Positions 10,025 to 22,680 of a stretch of 64,000 bases of DNA are shown here, piece by piece. Location: the NCBI GenBank assembly GCA_028697205.1, contig JAQVFO010000002.1, positions 204,310-268,309 of the forward strand. Direction: 5' to 3'. How positions within the stretch are numbered: the first letter of the stretch is position 1; each line of letters begins with the position of its first letter. Under the pieces are notes generated by a model. The model made no database searches. It was given only the letters and a program-made list of their open reading frames with translations, and was not told the origin of the DNA. The stretch comes from Candidatus Altimarinota bacterium (lineage in GTDB: Bacteria > Patescibacteriota > Gracilibacteria > BD1-5 > UBA6164). Position numbers and translations under genes: made by a program.

Positions 10025-13000
10025 TTACTTCTTAGAAATTAATTTAATCTTTTTGTTTAAAATTTTTCCGTTTAAAAGATTTAAAATATATTGTAAGAAT
10101 TTTTCATCATTTTCAAAATTTTTTGTTGAAGTTCTTAGTTTGTCTATACTTATAACATTAAATAATACTTCTTTGTCTAATTCAAGAAATTTTTTTAAGT
10201 CATTAGCATTTATATCTTTATCAAATTCTATTTGGTAATTAATTCATATTTTTTTTATATTTGTAATTTTGTATTTTGATGATTTTATTCTAAGTCTAAC
10301 TATATCAAATAAATTTTGTTCTTGTTTATTTATAGTTCAATTTACATTTTTAAAATCTTCTATTAATAAATCTAAATCACTTTCATTATCAATACTTTCA
10401 ATTTCTTTATAAAAATTTATTTTATCAGTTTCAGAGTTGAAGTATGTATCATTTATATAACATTCTATATTTAAATCAACAAGAGTATCAATAATCTTTA
10501 TATTTTCTTTTGCATTTTTAAGTTCAAATATTTTCTTTTCAAGTAGTTCTAGAAAGATGTTGACACTTAAATCAGATTTCTGTCCACTTTGTCTAATACC
10601 TAAAATATCTCATCATCATCTGATTTCTAAGTCTCTCATAGCAATCTCAAATCATGCTCAAAGGAAACTATAATCGACAACTGTTTTTAATCTTTTTGCA
10701 GCATCTTTATCTATGTTATCTTTTTTATAAAGTAGGTAACAATATCATTGTTTATCACTTCTTCATACTCTTCATCTAAGCTGATGAATCTGAGATAATC
10801 AAAAGTTCTCACAATTATTTATAAAAATTGTGTTTACATTTGAAAAATCAATTCAATTTTCTATAACTGTTGTAGACAACAAAATGTCATATTTTTTGTT
10901 TTTAAAATCAATTATTCTATCTTCAAGTTCATCTCAAGTAAGCCTTCAGTGAGTTATAATTATTTTTTTATCTGGCATCAAAGAAGACAACATATTTTTA
11001 ATTATGTCTATATTCTCAACTCTATTATGTATAAAGAAAACTTGTCATCCTCTAGAAAATTCATTTTTGCATCACTCTAGTATAATATTTTCGTCAAATT
11101 TAGACACTATAGTTTTAATACTTTTTCTTCACATAGGAGGATCTTTAAGTATGGATATATCTCTTATATTTGATAATGCCATATTTAGACTTCTAGGAAT
11201 TGGAGTTGCTGACATAGACAATGTGTCGACTTTTATTTTTATCTTTTTAAGTTTTTCTTTATCTTCAACTCAAAATTTATGTTCTTCATCAACTACGATT
11301 AGTCAAAGATTTTTAAATACAATACTTTCTCATAGTAATTTATGTGTTCATATAATTAAATCTATTTCTCAATTTTCAAGTTTTTTAATTGTGTCTTTTG
11401 TGTGTTTTGCTGTTTCAAGTCTTGTAAGAACTTCAATTTTAATTCACAAATTTTTAAATCTTTCTTTTGCCTTTTCAAAATGTTCATAAGCAAGAACAAC
11501 AAGAGGGGAAATAAAACAAGCCTGTTTTTTATTTAAGAAACATGTGTAAATTGCGTTAAATGCTACTTCTGTTTTACCAAATCATACATCTCATACGAGT
11601 AATCTATCCATATTTTTTGTTGAATTCATATCATTTAATATATCTTCAATTCATTGCATTTGTCATTCTGTATATATGTATGGAAAGCTTCTTTGAAAAT
11701 CCTTTTCTTTTTCTTTATATCTTTCAAATTTAAATCAGTTTTTAGCAATTCTATTTGCATAAGTTTCTAGTAATTCTTTTGCTATTCTTTCTATGTCTTC
11801 ATTTACAGCTTTTATTTTTCTATCCCATTCTTTACTATTTAATCAAGTTAGGTTTGGATTTTCATCTCAAACATATTTACTTACTCTAGCGACTTCAGTT
11901 ATTGGAACGAATAGTTTATCATTATCTTTATATCAAATTTCTATATATTCTTTCTTTATTCAATTTAATTCTTTTGTAACTATTGAGTTAAAAATTCATA
12001 TTCCATGATCTATGTGAACAATATAATCTCAATTACTAATTTTTAATAACAAATCTATATTACTTGAGAAGTTTTTTCTTACTCTTCTTTTTATAAATAT
12101 TTTTGAAATATTATCATCACATAAAACAATATTTTTTTCTGTTTCAAATGATTTTGCTAGATTTTCATTTGATTCAAAAATAGTATAATTTGTAATGTTA
12201 TTTAGGTTTGTAAAATTTTCTATTAACTTTTTATTTTTTGTAAAAATTATTTTTTCTTTATTTTCTGATAGTTTATTTTTTAAGTTTTCTATGTTATCAA
12301 TTTCTAAATCCTTTATTCATAGATCTATTAAATTATTTCTTTGTCATATAAAATCAAAACTGCAAAAATTATTTAAATCTTTTGTTATTTTTTCATAATT
12401 TACATGGAAATCAAGTAAATCTAAAATGATAAAGACTTCAGATTCATTTATTAGTCAGTTAATTGACTCTCAGTTAATAGTTTCTAGAGAGATATTGCTT
12501 CAAATAAATATTTCATCTACTTCTATATCTTTGTGAAAATCTCATTCAATTTTTTGTTTTACCCATATATTTTCTATAGTATTTCACCAGAAACTTAATT
12601 TGTATTCTTTTTTTCAATCAAAACTTATTACATAGATTAAATCTCAAACTTTTCTGTAAGATCAATTTGTAAAATACTCACTATAATAATATCATAGTTT
12701 TGTTAATCTTCCGATTAAATCATTTAAATCATAGTCTAAATCTTTCTTTAAATACAATGATTCCTTTTTTACTTCATATGAGTTTATTTTAGTTGTTATG
12801 AAGTCATCAATTTTCATAATAAAAGTTTCATTGGATTTGTTAAATAGCAAATCTATAAGTGTTGCATTGTTTTTAACTTCTATTAAGTTTCATCAAAAGA
12901 ACTTAAATATTTTTTCATAAATAGATTGATACTTATCGTTTTCTACAACTAATAAAGTTTTTGTATGTAAATCTTTTAAAATTACACTTTTAGAAAAATA

Positions 13001-13057
13001 ATTTCAAAATCATGTATAACTTTTTTTGTTTTCTAATTTTATTTTTAAATGAAGCAT
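10025..13057 (-). CDS. mfd: Transcription-repair coupling factor Mfd
   Basis: This is a 1010-residue superfamily 2 DNA translocase that removes stalled RNA polymerase and recruits nucleotide excision repair. Visible in order: a degenerate UvrB-like N-terminal part, the RNA-polymerase-interaction/CarD-like domain near residue 345 ([14 protein letters not shown]), Walker A LLVGDVGFGKTEVA near residue 485, DEEHKFGV near 590, SATPIPRSL, and motif VI (HQLRGRVGRS) near 750. A C-terminal TRCF-type region follows. It is somewhat shorter than E. coli Mfd (1148), mostly at the N-terminus. RecG is excluded by the CarD-like domain. The start ATG at 13057 has no in-frame upstream alternative I consider better. 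Confidence 0.93.
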
Positions 13058-13118
13058 TTGTTATGATTATTTGTAATTAATTAATTATATTTTTAATTTT
13101 GAAAAAAGGAATTTTTTC

Positions 13119-13147
13119 TTAGAATTATCTTAATTAAAATATATAAT
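13119..13147 (+). promoter_or_regulatory. Candidate promoter for tsaB
   Basis: TTAGAA (13119-13124) is followed, 17 bases on, by TATAAT (13142-13147), 18 bases before the tsaB start. The region between the divergent mfd and tsaB genes is almost pure A/T, so only the -10 element is convincing. Confidence 0.35.
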
Positions 13148-13165
13148 TAATAAATATTAATTTAA

Positions 13166-13726
13166 ATGAATTTATTTTTAAATGCAGTATCATGAGATTG
13201 AGTAATAATTCTTTTTGATGATAATAGACAAATAATAGACAAAGAAAATATCTCTATTTTGCTTCAAGAGTCTAGTCTTTTGATAGATATTATAGACAAT
13301 TTTTTAGCAAAAAATAAATTAAAATATAGTGAAATACAAAATATAGTTGTAGTTAACTGACCTTGAAGTTTTACTTGAGTTAGGACAATTTCATTAGTTG
13401 TAAATACAATTTCTTATATATTTGAAAACGTATATTTGACACCTATTTCTTTTTTTGATTTATTTAAGAATTACCCTATAATAAAGGCATCATCTAAAAG
13501 AGATTTATTTGTAAAAAATGATGAAAAAAGTATAATAGAAATAATTAGTATTGAAGACTTTTTAAAGTATATTAATTTCAATTGAATTAAAGATATTTTT
13601 TGAGAGGGAATTTTATGAATTAATACTATAAATTCAATTGATTATATAAATTTTTTGAAAGAAGTAAGGCTTGATAATAAAAAAACTATTGAGGCTTATT
13701 ATGTAAAGAAACCAAATATTTGTTAA
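13166..13726 (+). CDS. tsaB: tRNA threonylcarbamoyladenosine biosynthesis protein TsaB
   Basis: This is a 186-residue ASKHA-fold protein of the TsaB/YeaZ family. The diagnostic segment is VVVNGPGSFTGVRTISLVVN near residue 65, preceded by an N-terminal phosphate-1-like strand (NAVSGDGVIILFDD). TsaB is the non-catalytic partner of TsaD in making the t6A37 modification of ANN-decoding tRNAs. It is slightly shorter than E. coli TsaB (231) because of a reduced C-terminal half. It is the first gene of a plus-strand trio (tsaB, PH-domain protein, FemAB-like protein) with spacings of about 30 and 17 bases. Confidence 0.88.
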
Positions 13727-13756
13727 GATATGTTTATTATTTAAAAAGTTAAAAGT

Positions 13757-14281
13757 ATGTCATGACATGTAGTAATAGAGCATGCTAGACCAGATGAAAA
13801 GATTGAACTTGTTGTAAGAAGACATTGGATAGTTTATGTAATTATCTGAGTTTATTTTCTTATTTGAGTTTTTGCAACTGTATGAATATTTATTATGTTT
13901 TCGTTTCAAGCTTGGGTAAATTTGATTATTATTGCATTTTGGATGTTTTTTTCACTTTTTTTATATATAGAATGGTTAAATCATGAACTTGATTTATTTG
14001 TTATTACAAATAATAGAGTTATTTGAATTGAACAAATATCATTTTTAAATAGAACAGTTTCAGAATGTACTCTAGGTCAAGTTCAAGAAGTATGATCTCA
14101 AACAAAATGATTTTTTGCTAATATCTTTAATTATTGAACTGTAACAATACAGACAGCTTGAAATGCTTCAAATTTTACTATGGACTTTGCTCCAGAACCA
14201 ATAGAATCAAGTAGAATGATTCATAATATAGTTGATTATTATAGAGATAATCATATATCTAAAGTAACAGAAGAAAAATAA
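13757..14281 (+). CDS. Bacterial PH-domain membrane protein
   Basis: This is a 174-residue protein with two adjacent membrane segments at about residues 25-75 (WIVYVIIGVYFLIGVFATVG and WVNLIIIAFWMFFSLFLYI). A C-terminal domain follows with the pattern of YdbS-like bacterial PH domains (LDLFVITNNRVIGIEQISFLNRTVSECTLGQVQEV...). Such proteins are membrane-associated; their biochemical role is generally unknown. It lies between tsaB and a FemAB-like gene, probably on one transcript. Confidence 0.75.
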
Positions 14282-14298
14282 ATAAGTTATTTACTAAT

Positions 14299-15183
14299 AT
14301 GAATCTTTTAAAAAATATTGATATTCCAAAAGATTATAAATATTATCGTTCACACTCAAAGGTGTATTTTTCTTGGATATTAAAAAATTTTTCTAAAAAA
14401 ACTATAAAAATAGAAGAAAATGGTAATTATTGATATATTAACCATTTTTTTTGATGACTTTTTTCAATCGCATGTTTTGAAAAAGTTAATGTTATTCCAA
14501 CTTATGAAATGATGAAAAAATATAAGATGAAAAGATGACTGATTTTTTGGTCATGATGGTCGCAAGATAAACCTTATCTTGATACAAAATTAATCTGGTT
14601 AAAATTATGATACTTGTTTTCTTGGGGATATCATCACTCTGTTAAAAGTTCGTTTTCTGTTTTAGATCAAAAGGAATATTGGAAAAAATGGGAGAGAAAT
14701 GCTAGATGACATAGAAACAAGATAAGAAAAGAGTTAGATAGTTGAGTAATAAAAATTAATACAAATGCAAAAATAGATGACTTTATAAATATATATGTAA
14801 ATACAAAAGTAAAACATAATCTAAAAAGATACCTTATAAATAGACAGAAATTTTTATCTGAAGTTTGAGAAAATAATATTCGTATTTATTTGGCTTACAT
14901 TGAATCTATACCACTTGCTGGTGCTATATTTCTTGATGATTCACCAACAAGTACTTATTTGGTTGCATTTCAAAATGATAAATGAAAAAAACATAATTTA
15001 TGACTTGCTTTAATTGATAAATGGTTTGAAGAGTCAGAAAAATTATGATTTAAATATTTAGATCTAGATCATATGAGAGGATTTCTAGATCCTAACTCTT
15101 ATAAATGATATACAAAATTTAAATCGTCGATTGCTGATTATGAATTATCCTTTCCAAATGTTTGGCTTTGAATAATTTTTTAG
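14299..15183 (+). CDS. FemAB/GNAT-like aminoacyl- or acyltransferase
   Basis: This is a 294-residue soluble protein. The C-terminal half has the acyl-CoA N-acyltransferase fold pattern used by FemAB-type enzymes that add amino acids to peptidoglycan precursors: IRIYLAYIESIPLAGAIFLD, then YLVAFQ, then GKKHNLGLALIDKWFEES, then FKYLDLDHMRGFLDP. The N-terminal half carries a basic, helical stretch (KKWERNARGHRNKIRKELDSG) like the FemX/FemA coiled region. A role in cell-wall crossbridge formation is the most likely inference, but a generic GNAT cannot be excluded. The last four bases overlap the end of convergent queA. Confidence 0.6.
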
Positions 15184-16199
15184 TTATTTATAAACATAGC
15201 ATCTCAAAAAGAAAAAAATCTATATTTATGGTTTATGGCATGTTCATAAGCTTTTTTTGTATTTTCTTTTCAAGCAAGAGCTGAAACTAGCATAAGCAAT
15301 GTTGATTTTGGTAAGTGGAAGTTCGTTATAAGTTTGTCTATAAATTTCCATTTGTATCAAGGATATATAAAAATAGATGTCTCTTTTTCTCAATATCATA
15401 ATATTCAATTTTCATCTGTAAAACTTTCAAGTGTTCTAACTGATGTAGTTCAAACTGCTGTTATATTTTTACCTATTTTTTTGTAATTATTTAATCTATT
15501 AGATGTCTCTTGATCTATACTTATAAGTTCAGAGTGCATTTTGTGTTCCAAAATATTTTCTGTTTCAACTCATTTAAAAGTACCAAGTCAAACATGAAGT
15601 AAAACTTCTTCTATTATAATTCATTTCTTTTTTAATTTTTCCATAAGATCAGGAGTGAAGTGAAGTCAAGCAGTAGGGGCTGCTACGCTTCAACAATCTT
15701 TTGAATATATTGTTTGGTATCTGTTACAATCTTCTAGTTTTTCTTTTATATATGGGGGAAGTGGTGTTTCTCATATCTTTTCCACTATTTCTAAAAATTC
15801 AATTCATCATTTATTGAACTCTACAATTCTTCATGAGTCTGATATCTCTTTAATATTTGCTGATAGAATTCATATATTTACTTTAGCTCAAACTTTTAAT
15901 TTTTTTCAGGGATAGACTAAACAGTCCCAAGTGTTATTGTTAATTTGTTTATGTAAAAATATTTCACACTCATTTCATCACTCTATTATTCATTTTAATC
16001 TAGCATTTATTACGCGAGTTTTATTTACGACTAGTACATCATTTTCTCATAAATATTCCACTAAATCATAAAAATATTTATCTTGTATTTCTCAAGTATC
16101 TTTATCCAATACAAGAAGTTTTGAATGATCTCTAGGATAAATAGGAGTTTGAGCTATAAGTTCTGGAGGTAAGTTATAATCAAATTCTGAAAGTTGCAT
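15180..16199 (-). CDS. queA: S-adenosylmethionine:tRNA ribosyltransferase-isomerase QueA
   Basis: This 339-residue enzyme transfers and isomerises the ribosyl moiety of SAM onto preQ1-tRNA to give epoxyqueuosine. It opens [20 protein letters not shown], the family hallmark, and continues with [22 protein letters not shown], the conserved [30 protein letters not shown], and [17 protein letters not shown] near the C-terminus. Length is normal. The gene stands alone on the minus strand. Its 3' end overlaps the convergent FemAB-like gene by four bases, and no separate terminator is seen. No other queuosine gene lies in the window. Confidence 0.96.
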
Positions 16200-16254
16200 A
16201 AGTTGAGATTAGTTTTAATTTTGATTATTATAGAAATTTTTAAGATAATGCAAT

Positions 16255-16286
16255 AAAAAAGCTAACTTTAGGAGTTAGCTTTTTTA
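16255..16286 (-). terminator. Intrinsic terminator containing the stop codon of the 965-residue protein
   Basis: The symmetric hairpin AAAAAAGCTAACT / AGTTAGCTTTTTT ends the minus-strand giant gene. The TAA stop of that gene (16268-16270) lies in its loop. Confidence 0.85.
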
Positions 16287-19165
16287 GTAGGAGAAAATTC
16301 AATTTTTCATTCAAATCAAAAAGATTTCAAATAAGATTCAATTCTTGGATCTAAAAATATCCAGTCTCAGATTAATGGATTACTACTTGTTGCAACTATA
16401 TTTCAATTTTGATATTCAAAATTTATATTTCATGCTGATTCAATAAATGATTGTTTTGTACTAAATATTAATTCGGCAAATCTGGCTTTTTTTGAGTCAC
16501 TAAGTTCAGAAAACCATTTTTTTGCCTCTTTTTCTTTTCATATAATTAAATTCCAATCTTTATCAATTATTCAATCTTTTTCTAATTTCTCAAAATCACT
16601 TTCAAAAGATGTGAATTTCTCATATGCATAAACTCATCATGCAAGTCATGCTAATCATATTCATAATGCTATTTTTCATGGAGTAGTTTTTAATATAGAT
16701 TTTCAGATTATTCCTGCTTCTTTACTTCACTTTGATGCTACTCATCTAGCTACTTTTAATGCCTCAGTAACACTTCATTTTGATTTTATTACATCTTTTA
16801 TATTTACTCACATCTTATAAGTTTCCAATCAGAATTTTCATATATCTGTAATTGGTCTTATAGTGTATTTTCAAGTTCTTGATAACAAATCTATAAATCA
16901 TTTACTACTCTTTACTTCTTTTATTAATCATACTGTGTCAAATCATAATAAAACTGCTCAAACTCATGATTGTGCAATATTTACCCATTCTACATTTCAA
17001 GTTTCAGGATCTCTCATTGTTCAAGCTTTTAGAAACAATGAGGCAGGTCAAATTACTCTAGACATAAGTAATATACTATCAATTGCAGTAGTTGTAAATG
17101 ATTGTCATTCTTCAGCAGTAGCAAAGTTTAATCATATACATGTAACTCAGGTAATTCAAGGGAATAGAGTTCTAAAAAACTCAGGAGCATCTTGGGCTAG
17201 TTTATTTAATGCTTGGATTTTTGTTAATTGTTCTTTTGGGCTTCACTCAATAGCTAGTTTTTCAACATTTCTTCATATATTGAAGTTTGCTATATCTGCT
17301 AATATTTTTTCATGTCATCTTGCGACATTTAAAAATTGATACCAGTGTTCTCATCAACTAATCCTTAATTTTATATATGATAGGGAATCTTCGGTATTTT
17401 TTATTATTCATTCTAATGCTCTTGCTTTTCCTGCATATAAACTTGATGCAACTTTATCTTTTAAAACAAATCATGTTTTTCCTTCAAAAGCTAGTCTTAT
17501 TTCTCAAAATTCAGGAAGATTGCTTTTTAAATGAGCTCTTAGTCACTCGAAATTTTTGGCATCTAAAATTCATTTTTCAAATCACTTAGCTTGAATTCAT
17601 AATTTCAAAATTCTATCTTTTGCTTGTTGAAGATTTCATGTTCAGTGTTCTACTTCTTCTAAAATCATTGCAACTTCATGATATTTTGCTAGTGAATTAA
17701 GTCTTAATTTTACTCAATTAAGTGCTTGGCTAGTTTCATCACTAAACTCTCAAATACAAGATTTTTCAATTTCCTGAAAATACTTAATTTGTTCTTCAAA
17801 GTTTGACATTTGTGAATCCCAAAAAGCTTTGTATGAAGAAGCTCAAGGTCTAACTGTTTCTAATGCTAGTCTACTACTCATTCATAGTGCTCATGAAATT
17901 ATATCAAAAAATAATCATGATTCTCTGTATAAAAGTCATAGAGTTATTAATCTTTCTTTTTCAGATTTTCATTTTAATTCATCTTTAAATTCTTGTAAAG
18001 TTGCTGTTCATACTCAAAAAGGAGTCATAAATTTTATCATTTTAAGTCATGATTCAGCGAATTTTATAAATAAGTCGCTTACTGAGATAATTCATTTTCA
18101 TATTAATTTTGTAGAAAACCAAAACAAACTTATTCAAGTTCAAAACATTGAGCCAATAACATCAAATCAATCTACAACTTTTCAGTCCATATATTTTTCG
18201 AGTAATGCATCAAAACTGATATTTGATCTTTCTTCTTTTATCATTTTTGTTAATTCTTCTCTTTTTTCTTTACTTAAATTAACATTATATCTTTTTTGAA
18301 TAGCGTCTACCATATCTTTTTCTCATTGTAAATATAGTGCTTCTTGTCATTCTTTATCCAATATAATTTCTTTTAATTTCTTAAATTTTTCTCAATTATT
18401 TCATCAAAGAATATATCTTAAATCTTCAAAAGAAATTTTTCAATTTTCCTTTTGACGTTTTTCAAGTTCATTCAAAGCATCTTGAGAAAAAATACTTTCA
18501 TCTTTTAACGCTTTTTCAATATTACCTTTAATTATAGGATTTTTACTAAATACTTCAGGAATAAATCATCATTTTCAAGCTAATTTCTCCAATAAAGGTT
18601 TAATATTTTGTTTTAATTTATCTCTTCATTCTTCAGATAATTTTTCTGCTTTGTCTGTTAAATTTTTTCCCAAATCTAATCAGAAAAATTCTCATAACCA
18701 TTTAAATAGTCATCAGATTAAAGGAATAGATGAAAGTAGTTTAAAAAGAGGAGTAAGTAATTCTTGAACTCATTCTTTTACTGCACTTAATGTCTCTTGA
18801 ATTGGTTTTAGTTTATTTGTAGCTTCTGCAACTGTTAGAGGTACTCAAACTTGAGGAATATTTTTTAGACTATTTTGAGTATTTTCAACTAGTTTTTTTA
18901 ATCTATCTATTCATTCTTGGCTTTCAGACCTAATAGCATCAATCTTTCATTCCAAAAATTTTTTGAAAATTAAAGCTTGTTCATTTTTATCAGTTGAATT
19001 TATATCTTCTCTAAGCTTTTTTAGTTCATCTTCAGTTAATTTAATTATATCACCATCATCAAGTCAATCGGGTAGTTTGAAATTGGCTAAGTTTAACTCT
19101 TTTACTAGCTCTTTAATTGTTTTTTCATGATCTACACTTTTTAATTGTTCTATTTGATTTACCAT
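16268..19165 (-). CDS. Giant protein of unknown function with glycine-rich hydrophobic segments (965 aa)
   Basis: No known domain was recognised. The protein opens MVNQIEQLKSVDHEKTIKEL without a signal peptide and has a long charged, helical N-terminal part. Short hydrophobic stretches follow: one near residues 145-170 (SSIPLIGGLFKWLGGFFGL), and several in the last third (SILLMSRVIGPASLFLKAG; GVGAVLLGFDTVGLIKEV; GKIALGLGLAGLAGGVYAYE near 835). The end is hydrophilic (GKIEFSPTKKANS). The layout, long coiled arms around Gly-rich membrane-active helices, is shared with the next gene. It could be a membrane-spanning scaffold, a tape-measure-like protein, or a secreted pore-forming effector; none is demonstrated. 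Start and stop are in one uninterrupted frame once TGA is read as Gly. Confidence 0.75.
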
Positions 19166-19223
19166 ATTTTATAAATTTATAATAATATCTATTTTAATTT
19201 TAACATAAAAGGAGTCTAAAAGC

Positions 19224-19254
19224 AAAAAACACCTCTAATTTAGAGGTGTTTAAT
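19224..19254 (-). terminator. Intrinsic terminator after the 1103-residue protein gene
   Basis: An 11-bp perfect stem AAACACCTCTA / TAGAGGTGTTT with an ATT loop is preceded on the plus strand by AAA, giving a T-run on the minus-strand RNA. It separates the two giant genes, so they are transcribed independently or with partial read-through. Confidence 0.85.
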
Positions 19255-19263
19255 TAAGATAGA

Positions 19264-22200
19264 TTATTCATCACTTGTATTTGAAGATTTTAATCACTTA
19301 TTCCATGGGGAAAGTCAGTAATATTCATCTATAATTGTCCAAAATGCTCATGCAAATACTAGTTCTGCATATGATATAGCTGTATCAGTTGTTCAGATTA
19401 AAAAAGATGAAAGAACTCAAATATCACTTCTTCAATCAGGGGCTAATCATGGGATTGTATCTCTTTCTAGATCTGTATCTCATAAAAATCATCAAATAAC
19501 ACTAAATCAAAGTAGTATGCTTCAATCTTTTACTACTCATCACCAAGAGGTATTTTTATTTCAACTTAAAAGTAATTTTACTCATTCTCCAGGTTTTCAT
19601 TTTGTTATACTATTGACAAAGGAGAAAATATCTAATGGTTTTAGTGCTGATTTTCAAGCTATTTTAACTGTAGATGAAGGTAAATCATAGAATTTTCAAA
19701 GGATAGAATGTTTTTTTGTATAATCTCTCATAAATTTATCAAACTTTCAAGGGAAATTATCTCATAATTTTTTTAGTATTTCTTCTCTAATTGTTAGTAC
19801 ATCGCTACTAAAAGTTGGAAAGGTTTTTTTTAGAATTTTTTCTGAAAATTTAGGATTATTTAGGATATTATCACTTTCTTCCTTTGTTGCTATTCTAAAA
19901 TTTTTTCAATTTTTTATCATTACAGTTCAATCAGATCTAACTTTTGTATTGCTATCTATATTTATTTCTCATAATTCTCACTTTGTTCAATTTTTTATTT
20001 CTTTTAAAGCACTTTTAGAATTATCAATTAAAACATTTTTTTGATCTTCTGTAGATATTTTACTTTTTAATTCTCATTTTGTGATTTCATTTCATTTTGA
20101 GTCTTTATAAAATACTTTTCATTTTGTTGTGGTTAATTTTGTATATTCTTCTCATCAAATATTAACTTTTTTTCAATTATCTAATTCTTTGAAAATTAGT
20201 TCATTTGCTCTATGTTTTTGAAAAAAAGATAATTCTCAAGAATAATTTTCTACATTTGTATTTCAACTACCTTCTACACTAGTTTTTCATATAGATTCTC
20301 TTCTTTCTCTTCCTAAATTTGTATATTCATAAGAATGTTTTAAGTCTAGTCATTCTTTTTGTGCAATTTCCCATCATAAATGTCTATCAACTATATCTTG
20401 AACTACTTTTTTATCACTAAATGGATCTCATAAATGGTAATTTGCATTTGGAGTTCAAGGGTTTTTATTTAAGTGTAATTGTTTTCATATATCCCAATAA
20501 ATCCAAGCGTTTTGTTTTCATACACTTTCAGTAATTCACAATCTATTTACTTCCTGATCATATGATCTTCTTATGTTTGCTACTAAGTCTGATAACTTTT
20601 CTTTTCATCATTCTTGACGTATAATTCATTGTAGTTCCTCAGCATATTTTAATCAAATTCAATTATTATATGCTTTTAATCATTCTAAGGAATTTCATTC
20701 ATATTTTAGTAATCATAGTACTGAATCTAAATTATCAGATTCTACTTGAGCTAAATTTCATTTTGTTTTTTCAACTATTTTTGCTTTTTCAGCTACTTCT
20801 TCTGTATTTCTTACAGCATTTATTTCAGTATTGGTTCTTTGTTTAACTTGTTTTGCTAAATCCTCTCTTCCTAGACTAGTTAATTGTCTTTCTCTATTTA
20901 TTGAATCAATAGTTTTATTTGCTAAATCTTTTCTTATTTTAGAAAAACTAATTCATCTTGTAAATAGTGGAATTAGAGCCCAAATTAGATTATTTTTGTA
21001 GGCATCGGCAACACTAATATTTCAGTCATTTCTCAAAATGTCAGATAACGCTCATATACTAACATCAGTAGCTGATTCAAGTACTGTAACTCATGCTAGA
21101 GTTGAGTATCTAACAAGTTTTGTTCAATTTTCTACAATTCCAAGAGCCCAATTTCAAGTTTTGATTACAGCTCATCAAGCTCCAAAAGTTGCAATATTTA
21201 TTCATAATTCTTTTCATCAAACAGACCAGTGTTCCATAAAATAATTATCTCAGTGATTTACCATCATTCATAATGTTGTAACAGTTCCTCATACTATTCA
21301 TCAAACTACAGTTCATACAACAGCTCAAGGAATAAATCAAATAGATCATACTTCTCATCAAGCAATAGCTCATGTTCATATTCATGCTCATATTACTCAT
21401 AAATCAATTCCTCAAAGTTTTATAGCATCCCAAGTTGATTTTTTCCATCAATCAGTTCATTCTACTTCTCTTAATAATCTAATTGCAGCTTTTTGTTCAT
21501 TTGTTAAAGTATTTTTTTCAAGTCAATCTAGATACTTTTTTAAATCTACCTCATATTGTTTTGAAAGTTCTTTAGATTCACTTTCTAATTTATCTTTAAC
21601 TAATTTATTTTCAAAAATAGTTTTTTGTGATGTTCAATTAACTAATTCTTGAGCTATATAGCTAGATACTCAAGTTCATTTTAATCTGCTTAAAACTTTT
21701 AAAAAGTTAGGTCTTTCAGGAGGCGTCTTTACAGATGAAAGCATACTTATTGCTATTTGACTTGATATCTCATAATCTTTCCAATGAGTATTATCAACTT
21801 TTAAATTTCAAGCAAAATAATTTGCTACAAGCATTTTTATTTTATTTGAATAATCAATATCGGATTTTGTTGCTTTTCAGCTTGTTAATAATTCATTTAT
21901 TTTTAATATTAAATTATTGTAATTGCTAATTAATACAATTTTACTATCTTGTTTTTCTTTTTTTGTTTTTAAATCTCAAAAACTATCAATACTTTTTGCA
22001 GTATCTAAAAATATATTGTATAAATCATATATTTCTTTTTGGGTTGGTTTTGTTTTAAAGTTTTCATAACTATTTATTAAATTTGGACTAGTAACATTTT
22101 TTGGAGGACTAGGAGGCATATTGTCAATAGCCTGTGTAGTAACTTCTCATTGATTATTATTTGGAAGAGAATTTTTTTCCTCTCATGTTTTTATGCTTAC

Positions 22201-22575
22201 ATCAGTAGTTTTTTCGTTACTTTGTTTCTCATTTTCTGGTTTTATGGCATTATTTGACTTTTCATTTGTAGAGTTATCTTTTCATTTTTTTAAATTATCT
22301 CATTTTAAATCATCTTTTATTCAAGCAACTTGTTCTTGAGTATCTTTTTGAATTTTTGTTCTATAAGTTTCTAACCATTTATTTAGCAAATTTTCATATT
22401 CTTTTGTTGAGTATTTTTTCTCAAAAAGTTCTTTTTCTACCCATTTTTTAATATCTTCAAGGTTTTCTCTAGTTTTCTTTCTAGTTGCTTCTTCAATTTT
22501 CTTAGGAGAATCTCATTCCATCATCATATCAAGAGATGTTTCAATGTGCCATCTGTGAATTCAAAATAAGCTCAT
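19264..22575 (-). CDS. Giant protein with central glycine-zipper hydrophobic region (1103 aa)
   Basis: No known family was recognised. There is no signal peptide (MSLFGIHRWHIETSLDMMMEG). Residues 20-220 are charged and helical, with a Pro/Asn-rich linker near 165. Around residues 400-455 lies a strikingly Gly-rich apolar region (GGIDLGVIGAGIGTGAIAGG, then FIPGAVVGTVVGGIVGGTV), a pattern typical of glycine-zipper transmembrane hairpins. More hydrophobic patches follow (ATFGAGGAVIKTGNWALGIV; NLIWALIPLFTRG), then about 350 helical residues. The C-terminus has another Gly-rich patch (GSILLGFSVIGGFLGD) and TTDTAISYAELVFAGAFWTI. Internal ATGs at 22527, 22524 and 22521 are in the same frame, but the first ATG was chosen. 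The function is unknown; a membrane-inserting effector or adhesin scaffold is conjecture. Confidence 0.75.
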
Positions 22576-22585
22576 AAATAAAGTT

Positions 22586-22607
22586 TTATAAAATAATCTT
22601 TAATTAA
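22586..22607. repeat. 22-bp direct repeat, copy 1
   Basis: A 22-base sequence beginning TTATAAAATAATC and ending TTTAATTAA recurs exactly at 22709-22730. This copy lies ten bases outside the start of the minus-strand giant gene. Confidence 0.8.
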
Positions 22608-22680
22608 TTTTATCACATTATTTTATGCTAAACAACTATTTTATATTGACTTTATTACACTATATTGCAATAATATTTTC

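Noticed and set aside
10025..13057. RecG rather than Mfd
   Set aside because: The CarD-like VHIDHGIG region before the helicase core and the TRCF-type C-terminus are specific to Mfd.
16863..18299. Plus-strand open frames within 16.8-18.3 kb
   Set aside because: They are antisense shadows of the 965-residue minus-strand gene, whose frame runs uninterrupted from 19165 to 16268.
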